NCBI RefSeq assembly: GCF_024347495.1
Contig: NZ_AP025490.1
Location: 1,178,001-1,242,000 of the forward strand
DNA: 64,000 nt
Reading direction: 5' to 3'
Source: Vibrio gallaecicus
Lineage (GTDB): Bacteria; Pseudomonadota; Gammaproteobacteria; Enterobacterales; Vibrionaceae
The notes beneath the pieces are model-generated. The model saw only the letters and a list, made by a program, of their open reading frames with translations, was not told where the DNA came from and did no database searches. This document shows, piece by piece, positions 58,417 through 64,000 of this stretch. Each line of letters begins with the position of its first letter. The stretch's first letter is position 1. Made by a program: the position numbers and the translations under genes.

Positions 58417-59199
58417 TTGCCGAAACGACCTATGCAGTTACCTGTTATTGACCCAACACAGCCATTTCAACCTGAATTCCAACCAGTGGTTAACGATCTT
58501 ATTACCTTTTTAAAAGGTGGGTTAGGAACGAATCTCCACAGTGTTTATATTTATGGCAGCGTAGCAAGGAAAACAGCTCAAGTTGGTAAGTCTAACCTTG
58601 ATGTCGTCGTTGTCACTCATCGTAATTTTGATGACAACAAAACAACGTTGTTAAATACCATTAAGTGGCGTTTCCAAAAAAGCTTTCCGCAAGTTACCCA
58701 AGTATCAATCAAAACTGCGTTCGTGAAAGATATCGTTGACCTTGAAAGTATTTTTACTTGGGGCTTCATGCTTAAGCATTGTGCAGTGTGCGTTCATGGT
58801 GAGGATTTGTCTGATTGTTTTGGGGATTTCGAAACCAGTTGGGAAATTGCAAAGCACTGGAATATGGATGTCGAAGATTGGTTAGCTGTCTACCGTAATA
58901 AAATTGCGCGTTCAGCAACGCCTGAACAGCAAGTACTGGCTCAGGTGGTTATTGCGAAAAAATTGTTGCGGGCCAGCTATTCACTCATTATGTATCGAGA
59001 TCGGAATTGGTATGAGAATCCAATTGAATGTGGGCAACAATTCCTAAAATACTACCCTGATAAAAAAATAGAAGTGGATAGGCTAGGGATCTTACTTTCA
59101 GGACGAGTTATTCCCAAACGGTCAGTGATTGGTATTCTTGATGGGTTCGGTGAGTGGCTTGTTAAGCAATACAAAAAAACGGAATTTAGAATAGGTTAA
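58417..59199 (+). CDS. Nucleotidyltransferase-fold protein, possibly degenerate
   Basis: 260-residue protein of the polymerase-beta nucleotidyltransferase superfamily: YIYGSVARKTAQVGKSNLDVVVV resembles the G-S ... D-x-D signature, but the first aspartate is Asn60 and only Asp62 remains. The expected third acidic residue is not obvious (QVSIKTAFV). The C-terminal half is helical (WLAVYRNKIARSATPEQQV), like substrate-binding regions of aminoglycoside adenylyltransferases. It may be inactive or use another metal site. Starts possible are TTG 58417 and ATG 58432; neither has a good ribosome site. No resistance or toxin partner adjoins it. Confidence 0.7.
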   Translation: MPKRPMQLPVIDPTQPFQPEFQPVVNDLITFLKGGLGTNLHSVYIYGSVARKTAQVGKSNLDVVVVTHRNFDDNKTTLLNTIKWRFQKSFPQVTQVSIKTAFVKDIVDLESIFTWGFMLKHCAVCVHGEDLSDCFGDFETSWEIAKHWNMDVEDWLAVYRNKIARSATPEQQVLAQVVIAKKLLRASYSLIMYRDRNWYENPIECGQQFLKYYPDKKIEVDRLGILLSGRVIPKRSVIGILDGFGEWLVKQYKKTEFRIG

Positions 59200-59291
59200 A
59201 TAAATTTACTTTAGAAACTGATGACAACAAGACATGACAAGTGCTTTCTATGTGCTAACTTTTAAAAAGGTTAATAAACAAAGGGAATTGC

Positions 59292-61379
59292 ATGCGTCTG
59301 ATTGGAAAGAAGACTTTCTCAGCAGAAATAAGCTTAGATAGCATCGTCACTAAGTACTTATTACCTTCCCTTCAAGCTTTACGTGAAGGGATGATTTGGT
59401 TATTGCCCTGTTTGATGTTGTCTTCATTTGCCTTGTTTTTCGGTAGTATGGGTGAGTTTATTTATGGAAGACGAACGGCATGGGTAACCATTTTCTATGA
59501 GTTTCATGATTCGATAGCAGCCCTTTTTCCATACTTAATGACTGCAGCTTTATCTTATGTATTAGCCATGCAGTGGAAGCTTCCTCGGCCTCCCATGGCT
59601 CTGTTATCTATTGTTTACCTTGTCTCTGTTGGGGTTATTTTACCTGATGAAGGTACATTACTTACCTTTAATATCATTATTGCCATCCTTACTCCTCTTT
59701 ATTCGATTCCTCTACTCGCCTATCTCGTCACTTTCAATAGTTTGAAAATTACCCGCTCGAATAGCGGTGGGAAAATAGTTAAAGAGTCACTTAATCTACT
59801 TCTTCCTGCGCTTATTACTGGCGGGGTGGTGATTTGGTTCAATGGTTTGGTTTTTGAACTAATTTCTTCAACCCAGATGTTGTCTGGCATGTCATTAGAT
59901 TATGCTAACGAGCCATATTCATTTGGGGTTATTTTTGCGGCTCTGAACTCTGTTTTATGGTTCGTTGGTATTCATGGTTACTACGCACTTTTACCTTTAG
60001 TTGATCTTCTCCAAGAATCGAGCGACCTTAATTTTTCAACGATGCTTGCCGGGGGAACAGGCCCCTATCCTATGAACCTTTCGTTTATGGGAGCTTTTGT
60101 TTTCATTGGTGGAAGTGGTTCAACTCTGTCTTTAGTGCTTGCTTTGCTTATCTTCTCAAAGCAAAGGGCGTTGCGGGTGATAGCATTGGCTAGTATTCCC
60201 ATTGGGTTGATCAACGTAAATGAAATACTGCTTTTTGGCCTACCCATTATTTTTAATCCAAGATTATTTTTACCTTTCTTGATTGTGCCAATCACCAACG
60301 TTTGTGTTTCATTATTCGCAATTTCTTCAGGGTGGGTGGCTTCTCCTAGCGTATCTGTTCCATTTAATAGCCCTATATTAATGAATGCTTGGATAGCAAC
60401 AGATGGCGATTTCGCTGCGGTTTGTCTACAAATCTTTAATGTATTGGTAGGTGCGATTATTTACTTACCTGCGGTAAGGGGACTCAACCGTCAATATGGA
60501 AATAGAATGATTCATTTCCCATTTTTAGATACCACTTATATGCGTAGGCAAGAAGAAGCCGAAATGTTGACTGATGACCCTATTGTTTTAAGTCAACAAG
60601 CTGAAAAACATGCACTTCAAGTTGAGGAGCATTTGGAAATAATCAGTAACAAAGAATTTTGCGTGGAATACCAACCACAAATTTCTCACCTAACAGACAG
60701 TGTGGTCGGTTGTGAAGCATTGATAAGAGCAAAAGATGACTATGGGAATATTATTTATCCAGGGGCATTCTTACCGTGGTTCGAAAAATCAGGGCTGATG
60801 AAAGATGTGGATTTATGGGTATTCAAGCGGGTTGTGAGTGATATTCATGAGTGGAACAAAAAGGGGATCTATATACCCGTGAGTATCAATATCACTCCTC
60901 AGTCTTTAGTCGATGAAGAAGTGATGACTAAGATAGTTCACGCAATTGCTCCAGTTGCTAAGCAAATTCATATCGAAATTACGGAAGAAACATTGCTGGT
61001 GGATGAAGTCAAACTATCCGCCTCCTTTAATCGATTACAAAACCTCGGGGTTAAGATCCATATTGATGATTTTGGAACTGGTTATTCATCTCTGAGCTAT
61101 TTAAATCGCTTTAATATCGATGCGATTAAAGTTGATAGATCGTTTGTACTCGCTTTGAACAACGACAAAGGTGAGAAAGTCTTCTCTAGTATTCTTTCTA
61201 TCGCCAATCAACTTGATTTAAAAGTCGTGGTAGAAGGAGTAGAAACAAAAGAGCAACTTGCATACATTCCCGAAATACCAGATATTTCGGTTCAAGGCTG
61301 GTATTTTTGTAAGTCTTTAAGTAAAAACAAGTACCTAGAGTATTGCAGTAGTAAGCATACTAGAGCCACCGCTAGTTAG
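59292..61379 (+). CDS. PTS EIIC-like membrane domain fused to EAL phosphodiesterase
   Basis: 695-residue inner-membrane protein. Residues about 25-395 look like the EIIC of the lactose/cellobiose PTS family: FGVIFAALNSVLWFVGIHGYYALLP, GGTGPYPMNLSF, FIGGSGSTLSLVLALLIF and NVNEILLFGLPIIFNPRLFLPFLIVP. A short linker (about 400-445) leads to EAL with Glu475 in CEALIRA, INITPQS, IEITEETLL, HIDDFGTGYSSL, IKVDRSFV and VVEGVE, so catalysis is likely intact. No EIIA/EIIB genes are near. It may be a sugar-responsive sensor controlling c-di-GMP, and not a transporter. Confidence 0.88.
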   Translation: MRLIGKKTFSAEISLDSIVTKYLLPSLQALREGMIWLLPCLMLSSFALFFGSMGEFIYGRRTAWVTIFYEFHDSIAALFPYLMTAALSYVLAMQWKLPRPPMALLSIVYLVSVGVILPDEGTLLTFNIIIAILTPLYSIPLLAYLVTFNSLKITRSNSGGKIVKESLNLLLPALITGGVVIWFNGLVFELISSTQMLSGMSLDYANEPYSFGVIFAALNSVLWFVGIHGYYALLPLVDLLQESSDLNFSTMLAGGTGPYPMNLSFMGAFVFIGGSGSTLSLVLALLIFSKQRALRVIALASIPIGLINVNEILLFGLPIIFNPRLFLPFLIVPITNVCVSLFAISSGWVASPSVSVPFNSPILMNAWIATDGDFAAVCLQIFNVLVGAIIYLPAVRGLNRQYGNRMIHFPFLDTTYMRRQEEAEMLTDDPIVLSQQAEKHALQVEEHLEIISNKEFCVEYQPQISHLTDSVVGCEALIRAKDDYGNIIYPGAFLPWFEKSGLMKDVDLWVFKRVVSDIHEWNKKGIYIPVSINITPQSLVDEEVMTKIVHAIAPVAKQIHIEITEETLLVDEVKLSASFNRLQNLGVKIHIDDFGTGYSSLSYLNRFNIDAIKVDRSFVLALNNDKGEKVFSSILSIANQLDLKVVVEGVETKEQLAYIPEIPDISVQGWYFCKSLSKNKYLEYCSSKHTRATAS

Positions 61380-61411
61380 TAGGTGGCGAAGACTTTAGAC
61401 CTCGGGGGTGA

Positions 61412-63775
61412 TTAGAATAAACCTAGTTGTTGACCGCTGAGCCTTTCAAAATCTAAGTCGACAAAAGGGAGTATTGCGTCAGCGACAGGTTTAAGTTGTT
61501 TATCAATGTAATGTTGATAATCGATAGTATGCTTTAAATACTCTTTTGGTTCAGGACCATTTAAGGTTATCAAATACTCAATTCTACCTTTGTTTTGATA
61601 TTGCAATGGACGACCTAATTGGCTGTTTATCTCGTCAGCCATACGCGCCGCTCGTACTTGAGGTGGGATGTTTTTTTGGTATTCATGCAGTTTTCGTCTC
61701 AACCTTTTTTGGTAGGTGAGCAAATGGTCATGCTCACCCGCGGCTGTCGCATCGACAAAGCTTCGAATATACTCTGACGGGTCTTGGTCATGGAAAATCA
61801 TCTCATATAAGTGTTGTTGAAATTGCTGGGCAAGAGGTGTCCAATCTGTTCGGGCACTTTCTAAACCTTTAAAAATGATTCGTTCAGCATCACCTTCTCC
61901 AATCAAGCCTGCATAACGTTTCTTAGAACCCGTCTCAGAACCACGGATGGTTGGCATCAGAAATTTTCTATAGTGAGTTTCATATTCCAATTCTAAAATT
62001 GACGTTAGATTAAACTGAGTTTTTAAATGTGAAGTCCACCACTCATTAATGTAGCTAATAAGACTTTCACCTACTTGGTCGGCTTGTTTCTGGCTATAGC
62101 TTCCATTCAAAGAGACAAATGTTGAGTCAGTATCGCCATAAATGACTTGGTAGCCCTTTTCCTCTATGAGTACCTTTGTTTGCTTCATTATCTCGTGTCC
62201 ACGCATGGTGATAGATGAAGCTAAACGAGTATCAAAAAACCGGCAACCTGATGAACCTAAAACCCCATAAAAGGAATTCATGATTATTTTTATCGCTTGA
62301 GAGAAAGCTTTCTCATTGTTTTTCTTTGCTATGTCTCGTGCAGCCCAAAGATCTTCGATCATCTGCGGAAGGAAATGTTTGTCTCTATGAAATTGACCGC
62401 CCCTAAAACCTTGTACGGCTTTGTTTTCTTCAGGACCGACTTCCAGCTTTAATCCCTCGATTAATCCCATTGGATCAATTAGAAAAGAGCGAATAATGGA
62501 AGGGTAGAGGCTTTTAAAATCGAGAACTAATACCGAATCGTATAAATTCGGGATGGAATCCATTACATAACCGCCAGGGCTGGCGATCCAGTTTTCCGGT
62601 GCGAGGTTAGGTGCAACATAACCAGCACGATGTATTTGTGGCAGATAAAGATTAGTGAAAGAAGCGACAGAACCTCCCACTCGATCAAGTTCCACACCTG
62701 TTAACCTTGTGCGCTCAATAGCAAAATCGAGCAGGTGTGTATGCTCGAAAATACGGTTTACTAATACGCAGTCTTGCAGGTTGTACTTTGCGAGAGAAGG
62801 CTTGTCATGTTTAAACATTCGGTTAATTTCAGCCATGCGGTCATGAACATTATGAATGTCTTTACCTTCCCCAAGAAGCTCTTGGGATACGGATTCTAGG
62901 GACCAAGAACGAAAATGGTAAGTCGCTGTTTTGAGAGTGTCGATTCCATCGAGAACCACTCTTCCTGGAATGGTTATGAAGCCTTGCTGATTCTGCGCGG
63001 ACGTTCTAAAAAAACTTGGTTGGTTATCTCGACCAATTTTGAGCTTTACATTGTTCCATTCTGCACGTTTGTGTAGAAGCTGGAAGTCGAAATCAATGAC
63101 GTTCCATCCAATGATGACGTCAGGGTCAAAAGTGGAAAACCAATCAACCATGGCTTCTAATAATGCTTTTTCATCTTTAACCCACTGAATGTTTGTCTCT
63201 GCAGTTTGAGCATCGCCAATCATAATCACTCGGCTATCCATTGGGCTGTCTAAACCCACAGAATAGAGAAGCCCTTTTTCTGAACACTCAATATCTAAAG
63301 AAACAATAGTCAAAGAAGGTAAGTAATTACCTGAACGGCACTTCACGTCAGAAAAGCGGGTATGCCTGCTTTTAGTTAATGGCTGTCCAGTGAATTCAAT
63401 GCTGCCTTTAATGAAGCGCTCCATTAAGTATCGATCAGCAAGGCGGATATCACTCTCATAAGTCATGATATCTTCATTATGTAAGCGTTGAGATAAGGCT
63501 ATGGCTGAGCGATTTAATAAAAAATAACACGCTGCAAGTGGCTTTTGCTCGAAGGTTGATAGCTCAATCTCTTTGATGGATAGATGTATGTTTTCTTCAT
63601 CAGCTAACTTTCGGCAGCTTTCAATATCGCTTTGTTCAATGAAAAAAACGGGCTTTTCTTCGAGAATGGTTAGCAGAGTCGGTCCATTAGGGGTACTTAG
63701 CCAGAGGTCTATATGCGTTTTACCTGAGAAATCGCGTGCTTGCCTGGTGAGTACAAATCCTTCATGAATATTCAA
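61412..63775 (-). CDS. polB: DNA polymerase II
   Basis: 787-residue family B polymerase that acts in damage-inducible replication restart. The 3'-5' exonuclease shows SLDIECS and IGWNVIDFDF; the polymerase shows VLDFKSLYPSIIRSF, KIIMNSFYGVLGSSG, VIYGDTDSTFV and TIRGSETGSKKRYAGL. Full length for PolB (E. coli 783). I did not find a convincing LexA box in the 225 bases upstream within the window; the promoter may be in that region. No gene is seen between 63776 and 64000. Confidence 0.97.
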   Translation of the reverse strand: MNIHEGFVLTRQARDFSGKTHIDLWLSTPNGPTLLTILEEKPVFFIEQSDIESCRKLADEENIHLSIKEIELSTFEQKPLAACYFLLNRSAIALSQRLHNEDIMTYESDIRLADRYLMERFIKGSIEFTGQPLTKSRHTRFSDVKCRSGNYLPSLTIVSLDIECSEKGLLYSVGLDSPMDSRVIMIGDAQTAETNIQWVKDEKALLEAMVDWFSTFDPDVIIGWNVIDFDFQLLHKRAEWNNVKLKIGRDNQPSFFRTSAQNQQGFITIPGRVVLDGIDTLKTATYHFRSWSLESVSQELLGEGKDIHNVHDRMAEINRMFKHDKPSLAKYNLQDCVLVNRIFEHTHLLDFAIERTRLTGVELDRVGGSVASFTNLYLPQIHRAGYVAPNLAPENWIASPGGYVMDSIPNLYDSVLVLDFKSLYPSIIRSFLIDPMGLIEGLKLEVGPEENKAVQGFRGGQFHRDKHFLPQMIEDLWAARDIAKKNNEKAFSQAIKIIMNSFYGVLGSSGCRFFDTRLASSITMRGHEIMKQTKVLIEEKGYQVIYGDTDSTFVSLNGSYSQKQADQVGESLISYINEWWTSHLKTQFNLTSILELEYETHYRKFLMPTIRGSETGSKKRYAGLIGEGDAERIIFKGLESARTDWTPLAQQFQQHLYEMIFHDQDPSEYIRSFVDATAAGEHDHLLTYQKRLRRKLHEYQKNIPPQVRAARMADEINSQLGRPLQYQNKGRIEYLITLNGPEPKEYLKHTIDYQHYIDKQLKPVADAILPFVDLDFERLSGQQLGLF

Positions 63776-64000
63776 ATGCTGTAACCTGATGGGGAGTGAC
63801 GGCTGGATAATATCATTTCGTGTTTTGAATACACAGGTTCGAGAGACTTAAAGGCGAACTGTTTTTATTGATCTGACCTTTTAATTTTTTAGGGAAGCTT
63901 ATATCAGATGCGAAAGACCATAAATTGGTATTGAAAATATCATTATCTTGTGTAATTTTAGTGCTTGTATGATTAACTAGTTGCTTATCATAAAAGCTAC

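Noticed and set aside
63776..64000. LexA box upstream of polB
   Set aside because: I looked for CTG-N10-CAG on both strands and found no convincing match in this stretch.
1..64000. Mobile elements or prophage
   Set aside because: No transposase, integrase, phage structural gene or target-site duplication was seen; gene order is core-like.

Overview
The window is a chromosomal segment from a gamma-proteobacterium of the Vibrionaceae (Vibrio/Aliivibrio type). Support for this comes from gene order (tolB-pal-cpoB-nadA; metR-metE followed by an AspS-type pilotin, yciI, yciA and yciB; trpEGD(CF)BA with a trp leader; rnm-yciO-rluB), the AT-rich composition and the many EAL and chemosensory genes. 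It is mostly core genome. I saw no insertion sequence, prophage, integron or CRISPR array. The placement in Vibrionaceae rests on gene content and order only.

Layout. 1-4.8 kb: end of the Tol-Pal operon, nadA and a K+ channel with a regulatory domain. 4.9-12.6 kb: small core and accessory genes: a UPF0149 protein, an orphan hybrid kinase, alaE, tRNA-Ser(GGA), a membrane HELSH protein, a PhzF-like isomerase, an acetyltransferase and a PLP enzyme. 12.7-17.7 kb: a two-component pair divergent from a GtrB/ArnT/GtrA-like glycolipid-modification operon. 17.8-28.2 kb: an alternative chemosensory operon, in order: membrane protein with a CheZ-like D-x-x-x-Q motif, CheY, STAS, CheA, MCP, CheW, CheW, CheR, CheB, GGDEF(degenerate)-EAL. 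28.3-34.5 kb: YgiQ radical SAM protein, a PAS-EAL-CBS-like protein, a membrane protein and a DUF4250 protein. 34.6-41.5 kb: a lone pseudopilin, metR/metE with two MetJ-type operators between them, aspS, yciI, yciA, yciB. 41.7-46.2 kb: a LysR regulator, a HisC-like aminotransferase, an orphan amino-acid binding protein and a Na+/dicarboxylate-type symporter. 46.5-53.8 kb: the complete trp operon with TrpR operator, a 41-residue leader peptide containing five Trp codons, and an attenuator. 53.9-63.8 kb: rnm, yciO, rluB, an RNA methyltransferase, yciU, efpL, a degenerate nucleotidyltransferase, a PTS-EIIC-like/EAL fusion and DNA polymerase II.

How the genes work together. The chemosensory operon is tightly packed with several 4-base start/stop overlaps, so its proteins are probably made together. 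It contains no flagellar gene and no CheD, and it ends in a c-di-GMP phosphodiesterase that overlaps cheB. This suggests a sensory array controlling c-di-GMP or another non-motility output. Two further EAL proteins with unusual input domains (CBS-like pair, sugar-PTS EIIC-like) lie in the same window. The most novel candidates are the membrane-anchored CheZ-like protein, the EIIC-EAL fusion, the PAS-EAL-CBS protein and two short tandem repeat tracts in operon gaps. All functional statements come from reading motifs; no search was run.
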